A program made the position numbers and the translations under genes. Of a stretch of DNA of 64,000 nt, positions 49,801-61,180 are shown one piece after another (within the stretch, counting starts at the first letter, position 1; each line of letters starts with the position of its first letter). The notes beneath the pieces are model-generated. The model made no database searches and was not told the origin of the DNA. It worked only from the letters and a program-made list of their open reading frames with translations. The stretch is taken from contig JBNGIQ010009361.1 of the NCBI GenBank assembly GCA_049999765.1, positions 71,957-135,956 on the forward strand. Direction: 5' to 3'. This stretch comes from Phaeoceros laevis (Eukaryota; Anthocerotophyta; Anthocerotopsida; Notothyladales).

Positions 49801-49999
49801 GCAACTTATGCTGACTCCACACGGAATCGACCACGAGTCAACTAGCCTGCGTGAGTCTGGGGACACTATTCTTATACCGGATCTAGTCGGAGCTCAGCCA
49901 AGGGAGGAAGTTTACTCAAGATCTGTAGCACTACAAACCCCTCCATGGATCACTTGGACCGCTGGTTTTTCAACCTACATTCTATTGTGCAAGGTATGA

Positions 50000-51420
50000 A
50001 TGAAGTTGTTGTTGAAATTGGTAGGAGCTCTTTAGTGGAATTGTTCAGACATCTCTTGCCGTATGTTAGGAGCTGCAATTGCTTTGGAGACCAATCTGGT
50101 CAGACTTCTATCACATTGCGCATTGTGTGAATGAGGTAGTTTTAGCTCTGTGGAGGGACACCTGGTTTGAAGTATGCCAGTGAGCCTGACTGCACAAGAG
50201 GCAAAAGAGGACCACCAGCAGGGCCAGAATGAGCAATTGGAGCAGCTCTTACAAAAGAGGAGCAATTGGGACAGCTGTTACAAAGCCCAAGACTGCGAAA
50301 AATGCGAGACGTGTTGCCGGTTCTGCAGCTGGAAGCTGGAAGGGCTGTAGTTGCCAGAGACAAGTTCAATAGGTGGGGAGGCTTCAACGACGGGTCATTA
50401 AGGGGCAATACAGCCACCAAGGCCACTGGATTTTGGGCGGAAAAAGATCAACTGATTCCTATCCCAAGTGGAGAAGGGGAATGGGGATGAATGAGGGACT
50501 ACTACGTACCACTACGAGAAGGGGACTGGGGATGAATGAGGAACTACTACGTACAACTACCATACTGTTACTACTACGGGGTTGGTGGCAAGCCTGGATC
50601 AGCACCAGCAAGAATGAGTGAGGATGAAAGGATGCGTCAATCGAGATCATGTGTAGACTTTGGAAGAAAGACGACAATGTTATCAAGAATCTGCAGGATA
50701 GGCATGGTGTGAGGCCAATTTATACAAATTCTGCGATGATGTCAAGGAGGTTTCGACCACCGAGGATAGTTCCTCATGATGGCGGGTTTTCTATGAAGGA
50801 TGGCAGAGGTGGTCCCGACAGGGAGACCGATCAATGGAGCGGTATGCAAACCTAGAGCATCGGTCGACTTTGGCAGGTACCAATCAGCTGGCCAGGTCAA
50901 ACATATTCGACTCTTACATCGAATTAGGTGAGGCATCAAGGTCTAGATTCACTCAATCTAGTTGTGGGAGGGGCGAATTTGAGAGACTGATGTAGATTTG
51001 TATTGTTCGTTGGACCAACCATGCAATAGCCAGAGAATTCAATCTGACGGCTATGAATCTCTTACAGTGCCCCCCCCCCCCCCCCCAATGGCTGCTGCAG
51101 CCCTTCCACGAGGAGTGGTCACAAAGCGGTGTGATGTATGCACTGTTGGTCTCTGGAAGAGGTCACACATATTTTTGATGATCAGGTCTGTTGCACTTTC
51201 CCTCTTTGTTCTTGTTTGTCCAGGCTTCAGGGTGGACAAGGATCCTGAACTTCTCCTGTTTTGCAGCTGCTAGAACCAGCCATACGCAAGAACTTGCTGC
51301 TAGGACCAATTGCAAGCTTGTTCAACTGGTGAAATTCAATGGTGACATAAAATCAGCACCAGTCTTCCTCTAAGTGCGTTGTAAGGATAACAATGGGATT
51401 CGTGCAGGAGGCTCTCAGTC
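50000..51420. other. spacer between duplication copies, with two small tandem repeats and a C run
   Basis: 50231-50286 holds two 29-bp-spaced copies of gagcaattgg..cagct.ttacaaa. 50471-50559 holds two 45-bp-spaced copies containing ggggatgaatgagg and actactacgtac. At about 51069-51087 there is a run of roughly 19 C. No gene recognised. Confidence 0.55.
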
Positions 51421-51429
51421 GTGCAAACT

Positions 51430-52205
51430 TCAAATTCCCTGGCAGACAAAAGACATTGGGCCTCGATGTCTGTATGCTCTGCACTTGCGCCTGCTCATGG
51501 TCATTGCATTCTTTCCTATCATGTTCAAAGATATCCATGGTCAGCGAGGTGTGGAGAAGAGGTTACAGTGACAAGTTGTTGCTCTGGTGCAGGTAGAGTT
51601 TGGGAAGGGCGACATAGCATATCAGATGGGCGAGGCAAGGGATCCTCTGCCTGGAGGATTGTATCATGCTACTCCACATTGTGTGCGGGTGAGTGACATT
51701 GGTGTGAGTGGTCGATGTGGCGTTCAATGTCAACCTTTGTTTGCTAACTTCCTTCTATGTGTGCGAAGGCTGCACAAGGAGAACTGGCGATCGGTGTGAG
51801 AAGAAACACCTTTGCCCTTTGTCTGCAGCCACGATAGTAGAAGACTTGCTGCTATACAGACTTGCGTGCTTCGCATTTTGTAGCTGCAGGTTTACCGTCT
51901 TTGGCTATTTGCTACTTTTTCACGGACCAGGGATGAACCTATGGCATTGCCAGGTAGCAGCATGCAAGATCAATTAAGGCCTTCCAGACCTGATCTTATG
52001 CTCGACAATCCTTGCTGCAACTTGACATTTGGTGGCACTTGAGTCAGTTCCTGTTGCTCTTTATTGATGGTGGAAAGCCCAAGCCAATTTCTGATGTTGC
52101 CATTCTCTTGCCAGGACCAAAGCCCGTCTGCCGTACTCAGCTTTGGGGAATTTTGTGAGAAGACCATCTCAAACTACTGTCAGTGACCGGTGCTGAATCT
52201 ACCTG
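51430..52205 (+). pseudogene. 2-oxoglutarate oxygenase pseudogene, 3' exons only
   Basis: Exons equivalent to 12-15 of the 45524 gene are present: VEFGKGDIAYQMGEARDPLP and GGLYHATPHCVR (from about 51594), AAQGELAIGVRRNTFALCLQ (from about 51772), DEPMALPGSS (about 51930) and VLSFGEFCEKTISNYCQ* (about 52130-52190). The splice donor after LQPR has become a stop (cgatag). The HxD-bearing exons are absent, so no active enzyme is possible. Confidence 0.88.
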
Positions 52206-54500
52206 CACAGTTACAACCCTGTCCTTACCAACCATGTAAGTTGATTGTAATGAAACCTCAGCCATCTGATGAGTCCAATCGGGTGTAGAAACTATGTTCA
52301 GAATGGGACGACCAGTCCATGAGATGGTTGTCGTGAAGCCTTTGTAGTCCCTGCTCGTCTGCTGCTGGGTTACACAAGCGCAAGAGCGCGGGAGCTTCGA
52401 TCACATGTGTGGACTGAGTCACAAATCGTTACCGCCGTACTGCTGGAGAGTTTTCTGAGAATCCTTGGGACAATTCGTGTTGGGCTTGGTGTCACATTGC
52501 ATGGGTGATTCAAGTCGCCAGGTAGTTGGCGCGAAAGGTGAAAGTTTGCGAATGCCGACATTCCAGATCTCGAGGTGAGGGTCTGTTCCTCCTCTTCCCC
52601 AACAATTCCGTTCCCCATCCAATTGTCGGGAGCCCACGTCCAGAGACAAACCTTCCACGAAGGAGGTCGTATCACACCTCGTAAGCTCGCACCAAAATGA
52701 CGTCTCTTGCTCTAAGCTTGTTTCTGGAGGCACGTGTTGAGCCTGGTAGCGCTGCGGCAGGATCAGGGGTGGGATCAGCTCCCGCTGGCTCCGGCGAATC
52801 ATGTTGGCAGAATTTCACATTCAATAATAAAGTTAATCCCAAAAACAACCAACGACATTTCCATTCGTCCCCGCTATCCCGCAGGCTTCTGCCTGAAGCT
52901 ACCATCCACATTTCTATTCGTCCCCACTCTCCCGCTCCCATCTCGCTGGTGCATCTATAGCCAGGACCCATCCCTTGTTCCGGGGCAGGGGGTCTGGATG
53001 AAGCAAGGCCTGCTTCACCTGCTTAGGATATGTTCACGAAAGGCCCAGCACGGTCACCCCTGGGTAGGCTGTATGTCTTCCTAGTGTCCTAGGGGCGCTG
53101 GGTAATAGGTTTGTGCCTGCTGCGGCTGGATCAGAGGAGGGATCGATGTGGCGTCGAGCCAATCCCGGGTGGGAGGATTGACACACCGGTACCCTCTCTC
53201 TTCACGAATGCAGCGTTGCAAGCTTTCATTGCAATGCTCGGATACGCTGGCAAACAGTACTGTGGGAACCGTTAGTGGGTGACGATTTCTGGAGAGGGGC
53301 GACGATTTCTGGAGCTTGCTGACTGAAGCCGTACTAACATCTTTGAGCTGGCATGCATATGGGGAGGCCGCAGGGAGTTGCAGGGGCTACTAGTACTAGT
53401 TTGCGAGCTGGGTTAGCAGCGCTTGTGTTCACGTTCCTAGGCCTGCTGAAGATAGTCCAGTGTGGTTCTGCTTTAAATTTCAACACAACGGCGGAGCTTG
53501 CGCATTGGCCACTCAGCGTGAACTGGAGCGACGTGTCGCAGGCCATGTTAGGAGATGCTGTTCCAAACAGCCCCAACGCGTCCGTGAATCTGGAGTGGGA
53601 CAATCCCAGCGGCACAGGCTATGTTAGCATACGGCAGCCGGGCTACTACATCCATAACAGAAGTTTCGCAATTGCATTTTCTATCCGGTTTGCTGCAGTA
53701 CCAGACTCAGAGGCGAGCCAGATCCTGTTCGGAGACTGGGCCGAGAAACGGTGGCAGTTCCTCATGTTTGTCTTGCGGGGGAGAATTCTTGTCTTCAATT
53801 TGAGCCGCAACATTGAGGATGATGGAGATGGACCTATTGACCCGACCCTAGTCGAATTCAAGGCACCCGCTCCACTTCCGCTAGGAGTGTGGACCGCTTT
53901 GGCCTTCACTTTCGACAGGTCCAGCCGCATCGCAAAAATCTACATGAATCAGGAGGTTGTGGCAAACTCCACGGTCCGGGATGATGTGTTAGACCTCGAT
54001 TTGTTCGATTCCCGCTCCCAATTTTACCAGTTAGGTTACAAGGCGGGTGATCCTGGCTCCTTCCTCAATGCTGATGTGCGGGACTTCCATGTGTTTGCGT
54101 CCTCCCAGCCCTGGTAAGCACTCCAGATGACCCTACGCTCTACTTGTGAACCATTTTGGTGCTCTTGAAAGGTCATTGATCAACAGGTCCTGAGATGTGT
54201 GCTACAAGTGCGTGTGGCATTTCTAGAGGCGCAAGCTTCAGTTTAAGATTTCTCCACAAAAAAGTTTGCATCTGGCAGGTTATTAGCAGGTGGGAATTCT
54301 ACAGATGCGCAAAGCGGGACTGGTACAAATGCGCCTTCGGCGCTTGTCCCCGCTGCTTCCGCAATGGACCCAGGTCCCGCCGGAATTGCCCCATTGCGGA
54401 GGGCGGATTCCAGAAAAATTGCTGCTGCTATTGCTGGTGGCCTCGCGAGCGCTACCTTTCTTTTTCTCGTAACGCTCACTGTTTGGTTTAGGTGGCGCAA
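51430..54500 (+). repeat. segmental duplication, copy B
   Basis: Counterpart of 47600-49800, in direct orientation. It carries the decayed oxygenase 3' exons followed by the intact LamG-like receptor kinase. Confidence 0.85.
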
Positions 54501-55932
54501 ACCTGCTGGAAGAGGTGAGGCTCTGAACGTTTGGAAGGTTCCCTGGAAGAATGTGTTGTCCACCCGAGCCCGTGGCCAGCACAAAATTGCTGATGTTAAC
54601 TACTGCTTCTGACCACCTCGCTTAGATGACAAAGCAGAAGACGAAGAACCAGCTGTAAGCAACGTCAACCTCCCTCGGGAAGGATTTGGGCCCCGGCGCA
54701 TCGGGTATGACCTGCTCATCAAAGCAACCAACAACTTCAGTGACGACGCGAAGTTGGGGGAAGGTGGCTTCGGGAGAGTTTACAAGGGGACCATGGAGGA
54801 TGGAAGTTTGGTGGCTGTGAAGAGGATGAAGAAGCAGCAGCACGGAGTCAAGCAGTTCATCGCTGAGGTAATTTTACATGAAGCTTAACAAGTTTGCAGA
54901 GTTTCTCAAGGTACCTACTTCCGGCAGCACAGAGGATCCATGCCTGCAGGTATACCTATGTGCACTCGCGTGTGTGTGCCTGCCTGCAGGTGTCGACAAT
55001 TGGACAAGTGACGCACAAAAACCTTGTACCACTCAAGGGCTGGTGTCATGAGAGGGAGGAGCTCCTTGTGGTGCTCGAGTACATGAGCAACGGCAGCCTG
55101 GACCACCATCTGTATCCTCGGGGCTCAGGTGCAGCAGCATGCTTCAGCTGGCAAAACAGATTCAACATGGTCACAGGAGTTGCTGATGCTCTCGCCTACT
55201 TGCATCAAAGCTGGAGGCACGGAGAGCCACTCATCCACAGAGACGTGAAACCGGCTAACGTGATGCTGGACGCCGACTTCAATGCTCGTCTGGCTGATTT
55301 TGGACTGGCTCGTGTGGTGGAGAAAAACAAGGACGGCAAAACTGTGACATATGCTGCAGGTACGTGTAACTTCCAGATTGATGAGGACTCTCATCTTGTT
55401 GAAATCGTCATCAGAGTTCACCAAAGTTGAACTGTTGATATTGTAGTGTCAACTGCTTGACAGTTGATGGAAATTTATGGTGCATGCAGGAACACCTGGT
55501 TATCTTGCCCCAGAGTGTTACCAAACAGACAAGGTGGGCGTGGAATCAGACGTTTTCAGCTTCGGCATTCTGGCCCTGGAAGTGGCTTGTGGCCGACCGC
55601 CCTCCAGGATGCCTGCTCTTCGCGGCTGGGTTCGGGAGCTCCATAAGGAGGAGAGGCTCCTGGCTGCCGTGGATTCCCGCCTTGGAGAGGATTACGTTGA
55701 ACAAGAAGCTCTCAGAGTATTGAAGGTGGGGCTAATCTGCTCGCAGAAAGACCCCGGGCTTAGACCAACCATGAGCCATGTCACCCAGTTCCTCCGAGGA
55801 TTCCCTGACATGCACACGCCAAGGGAGCTGCCTTCTGAGCCGCCTTCAGAAATTGCTGCCCTGTTTGCAAGAATGTTGACTTCAGTGGAGAGGTCTCCTG
55901 ACCCCATGGAGCCTAGTGCTGCCAATGGTTAG
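53353..55932 (+). CDS. receptor-like kinase with LamG/ConA-like lectin ectodomain
   Basis: Five exons, in phase: 53353-54113, 54279-54514, 54626-54867, 54990-55359, 55490-55932; 683 aa. Seen: signal peptide (residues about 12-40), an ectodomain of about 210 aa with jelly-roll wording (SFAIAFSIRFA, WQFLMFVLRGRILVFNLS, LGVWTALAFTFDRSSRIAKIY, YQLGYKAG) and NxS/T sites, a Ser/Thr/Pro/Ala linker, a membrane helix IAAAIAGGLASATFLFLVTL, then an intact kinase: GEGGFGRVYKG, VAVKRM, IHRDVKPANVM, ADFGLARV, GTPGYLAPE, DVFSFGILALEV. Known: kinase wording is that of plant lectin-type and LRR receptor kinases; such receptors sit in the plasma membrane and sense wall or pathogen glycans. The ectodomain is LamG/pentraxin-like rather than a legume lectin; that assignment is by eye. 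Ligand unknown. Confidence 0.9.
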
Positions 55933-57121
55933 TGTCCACGAGGTGGCTAAGCCTTTATTACTGGGCACCACCAAAGTCGGCCCAGCTTCGTGAAGCAACA
56001 CATTACAACTGTGAGGTGACCAGTCTGCTGACCTCGGCCGAAAGCTCTGCTCCATCGTTTTGCAAGGAGCTCCAATCTTGGTGCCAATTTCCGCCTCCAA
56101 TCGCTTTCAAGACAATTTGCCCGGAATTCCCGCTTGTCTAAACACGGAATGAACTTCAGAGGAGAAAGAGAGCGGAACACATGCGTCATAAATCACATCG
56201 CAAGATTTGCACGATTCCTCACCTCAGAGACTTTGCGCTTCCAAGGATTCAACCTCCCGCTGGGCACGAATAGGCAGCCCTAGCTGCCAAATCGGTCAAG
56301 GCCCCACTGGCTCAGACTTTCAGGCACAGCTACCCTTCGAGAGCTGCAACGACATCTGTCAGCTGCCTCTACTGCCACAAGTAATCCGCCAGCCTTTGCC
56401 TGCTTTTTAAGCTGACACCTAATGTTACAGAGGAAAAAAACACTCACTCTCTACACTCCGAACTACGAGTACATGTTCACCAAGCTGCCTTCTTGTTTCG
56501 ATAGTCAGGACTGTGAAGATGTACTGAGTGCTTTGTGGCCCACGCCCCTGCTCTAGAGGCATAACTTGCGATCATGGCAGTCACATGTTTAGGAAAGTTG
56601 GTCAAATACTCTGCGACTACAGCACTTCCCATATATATCAACCAGACAGGTTTGAACGAACAAAATTGGCCTCCTTCGACTGGCTAGAATATGAGCAGGG
56701 ACATCCTTGCACGACAGCCAAACTTCTTGCCCTTACGCCTCTATGGTCCAGTTTTCGTGGACTTCAATGCTCAGTCTGGGACGAAAAATATTGAACAATA
56801 CCAAGGCCATGCTCCAACAGCTTCACAGTTGATGCTGGACTTGAAGCTTCTCATTCACCAAACAGCACTATCAACCATACACGAAATAGTTCCTTCCAGC
56901 ATAGGTTGCTCAGACCTCCATGATCAGTACTATGGATGCCACTACTTCATCGCAACAAGGCACCATTGCTGCAACAGGGCACAAGAGCTTCAGCAAGGCG
57001 TCCAGCCAATCCACCACACAGGAACACACTCTGCAGTACAAAGTGTTTGTAGGCAAACTGATTGATTTTTTGGACAAGTCTCCATTCTCAACCTAGATTC
57101 CGAGGGTTTCGCACCTGAGAA
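55933..57121. other. intergenic; outer part is the duplicated Roc-COR 3' flank
   Basis: 55933-56750 holds nothing recognisable. 56755-57121 is inverted and homologous to about 3460-3790 (shared caagtccagcatcaactgtg, ccttggtattg, ggtctgagcaacctatg blocks, read on the minus strand). Confidence 0.65.
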
Positions 57122-58142
57122 TCAAACCCATCTGAGAATCCGCTGATCCCGGCCTTCCGTCCAGTGCCGATCACACAGCCAAGCCGTGGACCCTGCTAGC
57201 GGAGGAGTGATGTATTGCACCTTTCTGAGCCGGAAATCCTTCGTGAAAGCATGCGAACCGGGGTTGAGAAAAGCACTCAACCAGCTGCCTTCACCGCATG
57301 CGCTGCTCTCCAGATCCATCTCCACCGCCTTCCGCAGCGTCTCCTGCGGCACTTTGCCGTTCTTGGGCCCGGAGGAGGTGTTCCGCTGGCTCAACGTTCA
57401 ATGTCGAAGGGGAAGATAGGAGTCGGTTGGTACGTTTGCCCAAAGCCGCTGGCAACATCTCCTGCCACACTCAGGCCTGGCACAAACAAACCTCCAACCT
57501 TGAGGGCAACAGCCGCAAAATCGACTGCCAGCGCTCTTACGCTCTGCATCATGACATAACGTTGGTCCGCCACGTAGAAGGTGCGGCCAGGTTGATCCTT
57601 GACGTCGTGATGCCCTTCTGGACATTCGCACTGCAGATGGAGGCAGAAAGGCTCCGCTCTCCAGGCCTTAGGTATCTTCGCAGCCATGTCACGCGCCCAG
57701 CTTACATCATGGCTGGTCACGCTGATGAACTTGGGCATGTCACCAAGGTCTGCCGCAGGTGCTCCATGAAACCTTGGGCCAGTTTGGGGCTCTCCTTCCT
57801 GGCCATGGACGTTCCCATCCAGAAGAGCCTGCGAGTTGTACACTGCAGCATGTAAGATGTGAGTGCCATCCTCTCCCTTGACTGCACCCCAATTGTGCAT
57901 GTAGTCGGGGATGCGGGCCATCAACTCTTTGAGGTCTTCAACCAATATGGATTGCCTGTAGCGACACAATGTGATCCCCCTACCCCCAACACAATCAGGC
58001 CGAATGATGGCCTCCGCCAGAGTCACACCCTGGTATCCTTTTGTGGATGCACACAGTTGGCGGATGCTGCTAATGATTTGCGACTCCACAAACTTCACGG
58101 TTTTGTCACGGGATTGATAAGATTGGACCATGATGTCCATGA

Positions 58143-58242
58143 NNNNNNNNNNNNNNNNNNNNNNNNNNNNNNNNNNNNNNNNNNNNNNNNNNNNNNNNNN
58201 NNNNNNNNNNNNNNNNNNNNNNNNNNNNNNNNNNNNNNNNNN
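58143..58242. other. assembly gap, 100 N
   Basis: Runs of exactly 100 N usually mark a gap of unknown size. By alignment to copy 1 (about 1012 to 2453) the missing sequence should be near 1.44 kb. Confidence 0.95.
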
Positions 58243-58502
58243 CTCCTCCTACGCTCTCCTTCGAATCCAGTATAGGGTTGAAGGCGAAGACGAAAGCACC
58301 GGCTGCGTGAACACTCGTGCCGTTGGGGAAAATGAAGTCTTGCAAACAATGAAATTCTGTTTGACCGGCAAAATCCCACATCCATATTGTCAAATCCTGG
58401 ATTTTCAAGGGGTGAATGTCGATCCCCCTTGTTCTCCTACTAAGCTCAAACTTGTCGTCGTCATTAAATAGCCACTTGGCACTTGCACGCTTCTGCACTA
58501 TG

Positions 58503-58570
58503 TGTTGATAGTAAGAGGAGCCATGGCGTTGTTTCCGTTGATAGTAAGAGGAGCCATGGCGTTGTTTCCC
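58503..58570 (-). repeat. 33-bp in-frame tandem duplication between P-loop and G3
   Basis: Two identical 33-bp units encode KQRHGSSYYQR then KQRHGSSYYQH, where copy 1 has a single KQRSGSYYQH. The duplication is exact, so it is young, and it lengthens the loop between the P-loop and switch region by 11 residues. Confidence 0.9.
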
Positions 58571-60394
58571 ATGGCCATACTGCTGCATCATGGTGTCCAG
58601 AAGTGTGGACTTTCCTGCATAGGGAGAGCCGCAAAGCACTAGGCGGCATGAGTTGGTGAGAGTGGTGGGGACATCCTTCAAGGCTGCTCTGTACTCCTTG
58701 TTGGCTTGTACCTGCTCCTTCACGACCGCATCCTTACCTTCCTTAGCCAAAGGAGTGTGGTAAAGGTCGATTTCCTGGAGGCAAGTGTTGGCCTCCAAAA
58801 GCTCCAAGAGGGCGTCATAAACAAGTTCGCCATCTACTCCCGGGTAGGCGCCAAGGCCAAGCTTTGTAAGGGACTGGTTGTGGGTGAGTGCTGGGACGAT
58901 GGTTCTGGCCCACTCTTCCTTGGAATAAGGATCATAGTTCAGGTAGAGCAGGGGTAGGGTGCAATTGGAGGCCAGCATGTCCCTCAAGGCCGTGGCTGTG
59001 GGGACGCCTAGACCTCCATTGGTTCCGAGCCTGAGCCTTTTGAGCTGTGAGGGACAAGTACTCCTAGCAATTGCAGCCGTACTAGTAGTAATAGGTCCCC
59101 CAGGCCGCTGCAGCAACGTCATGAGTGCGTGTGCACCATCGGGGTCCAGGCTGATCCACAAGTCCCCCAAGCTGTTGTTACATGACAAACCCTGCTCAAC
59201 CACCATGGCGTTCCATAGAATGCCTGAACTGTTCATGACCAGTCTTGTGAGAGTAGTGTTGGTGCGCAGCATGGCCGCCAGGGCCTCTGCATCCGCTTCT
59301 TCAATGTTCACCGGTACCATATCTTCAATCCTAGCCGGGCCGTGCGCAGCAGGGCCAATGCTCAGCCATTCGAGAGTGGTGTTGGTGAGCAGGGCCTCAC
59401 ATATGGCCACAAGTCCACCTTGTGCTGGCAACAACAATTCCAAGTTAAGCCGTGTGAGAGTGCAACGCTCATCCTTCATCACGTGGCCCCACCCCTCGAT
59501 ACCCCCCAATGTCGCTCTCGCTGCTGCCTGTTCTCGGGCGAAATAGAAACTCCGCAGGGCAGACAACTTTTGCGAGGCTGCCGCGAATGTGGCGCTCACG
59601 TGGCTACTCATTCCAGTTGGGACATTCACGACCATGATGTCTTCGATGGTGGCGTTGGAGGTGAGCGCCTCCGACAAGGCAGTCCACGCTGCTTCGCCCC
59701 AGCAGGAACCGCTGCCTCTCCGGATCCGCAGCGCTGCCTCTCCGCCGACCCAGATCCCCAGAAGTCGGAGAGTGGAGTTGAGGTTGAGGCATCGGCCCAG
59801 ATGTGCAACTCCCGCCGGCGTGCCAAATGCAACTCCTAGAATCATCAGCTTTTTCACAACGCAGTTGGAGTGGAGAGTTGCGTAGAATGCTGCCACCGCC
59901 TCCTCGCTCACATTGTCAACTATCGCATCGCCAACCGCCTTGTCAACCCGAAGACACGGTTCTCTGCGATGATCTTGAAACCAGGTACGAGAGGCAAGGG
60001 AGAGGAGAGCCAAGGCAACTCCGTGGGTGCAGGCATCCGTCAGATCTGGACGCGCTCCACGCACCCAACCTGCCACCCACTCCATCCCCTTTTTCTCGAC
60101 CATCTGCTTGCCATCTGGGATCGGGTAGCCAACCTGGCCATAGCCCCTGGGAATGTGGGTTTGTTGAAGAATAAGAGAGGGCAAGAGGGCGGTTGCAAGG
60201 GCAACCATGTCCTCTGCCGAAAGAGCTTGCGGCGCCGGCCCCTCCATGCTACCTCCTTTCAAGGAAATCAGATGTTCCTGCACACCTATGTGCCCGACTC
60301 GACCGGAGGTCCGAGAACTTTGCTCCGACTCGACTACTGCGCTTCACCACTTCCTACAAGGGCGCGTAGCTCAAGCTTTAAAGAGAGAGGCGAC

Positions 60395-60456
60395 GGTCGT
60401 CAAAGACAGCTCAATACGACGTGGTCAAAGCCAGCTCAATACCACGTGGTCAAACC
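60395..60456 (-). promoter_or_regulatory. clustered W-box-like motifs upstream of Roc-COR copy 2
   Basis: On the strand of the downstream gene, TTTGAC occurs three times in about 56 bp (plus-strand gtcaaag at 60398, ggtcaaa at 60422 and 60447); the last two are within a 25-bp tandem repeat (60406-60430, 60431-60455) and extend to TTTGACC. The second unit also has CACGTGG, a G-box. They lie 115-170 bp upstream of the start codon. WRKY factors bind TTGAC(C/T), so defence-type control is possible but unproved. Confidence 0.5.
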
Positions 60457-60622
60457 CTGCACCGTCCGCTCTGTCCTAGCACCATATCCACGACACGCCT
60501 TCAGTCACCACCAATCGCAAAGAGATGGGCTTCACGACACCGTAGAGTAGAACAGTGAATCTCCAGTACAATGATCCCCTGGCCTGGAGAGGAGAGCATC
60601 ACCCACATCTAGCATCTTATAT

Positions 60623-60717
60623 TATAAAAAAATAGGACACTCTCTCTACACTAGGGAGAGAGAGAGTTAATATAAAAAAATAGGACACTCTCTCTACACT
60701 AAGGGAGAGAGAGAGTG
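60623..60717. repeat. 48-bp tandem duplication with self-complementary arms
   Basis: Two units of tataaaaaaatagg..actctctctacacta.gggagagagagagt. Within each, actctctct and agagagagt are complementary and can form a hairpin around a short loop. A GC/GA-rich low-complexity tract follows at 60776-60835. Confidence 0.8.
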
Positions 60718-61111
60718 TTTAAATGGTTTAAATTGTGTGGGATGGATGGGCCGATTCAGATGTTGTTCCTTTTAATGAGAGAGTGTGCGAGCGCGCGCGC
60801 GGAGCGCGAGAGGGAGCGCGACATCGCGCGGGGTAAAATGTAGGCAATCTAGGAAATTGATCCCCAAACCTGCCTCGAAGAACCCAACCACATGGCCTAC
60901 TCCATTGCTTACAAAATAGGGGTTTGAATTGTTTATATCTTCAACTTGGGGATGGGAGGGACGGGTGATTGTCGTCGATGTCGTCGGGTTCTACACTAGT
61001 TACTTATAAGAAATTAGTTGGAGTGTTAACTGGACGCCCCAGGGGCTGCTAGGCAGCAGAGTAGACACCAGAGCAATGGGTGGCACGCCATCAACAACGG
61101 TGGCACGGCTC

Positions 61112-61180
61112 AGGTTCTAGGGACTCGAGCTCATGACTCAGAGCGTGTCTTAACCACTTTGTCTCTTTGTCTCATTAGTA
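61112..61180 (-). mobile_element. tRNA-derived SINE-like sequence (Pol III A and B boxes)
   Basis: On the minus strand, agtggttaagacacg resembles the A box of tRNA-Ser/Leu, and 16 bases later gagctcgagtccc matches the B box (GTTCGANTCC type). Spacing and order fit a tRNA head. No complete acceptor stem was found, so it is a SINE head or a tRNA relic, not a functional tRNA. The SINE body would run toward lower coordinates (about 61030). Confidence 0.5.

Larger units (their letters stand above)
57122..60283 (-). pseudogene. second LRR-Roc-COR (ROCO) gene: gap plus frameshift
   Basis: Inverted paralogue of the gene at 1-3459. Seen from 60283 downward: N-terminal region, LRRs, LAAMLRTNTTLTRLVM, P-loop GSPYAGKS, WDFAGQTEFH, then the 58143-58242 gap, then DIMVQSYQSRDKTVKF and the C-terminal region with CECPEGHHDV. 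The gap replaces what is about 1.44 kb in the first copy (end of Roc, COR and the intron). After IFPFDIE the frame stops (TGA at 57392-57394); the next frame continues LSQRN..GKVPQETLRKA to LRW, so one base is missing relative to copy 1 (IFPFDIESLSQRI). Start Met at 60283 or 60247. If the lesion is an assembly indel, this would be a full ROCO gene of about 1,400 aa. Confidence 0.82.

Noticed and set aside
51069-51087. C homopolymer as a functional element
   Set aside because: Simple run; may be partly a sequencing artefact and nothing around it suggests function.
58106-58471. Reading frames running through N runs
   Set aside because: Translation through unknown bases is meaningless and the gap size is not real.
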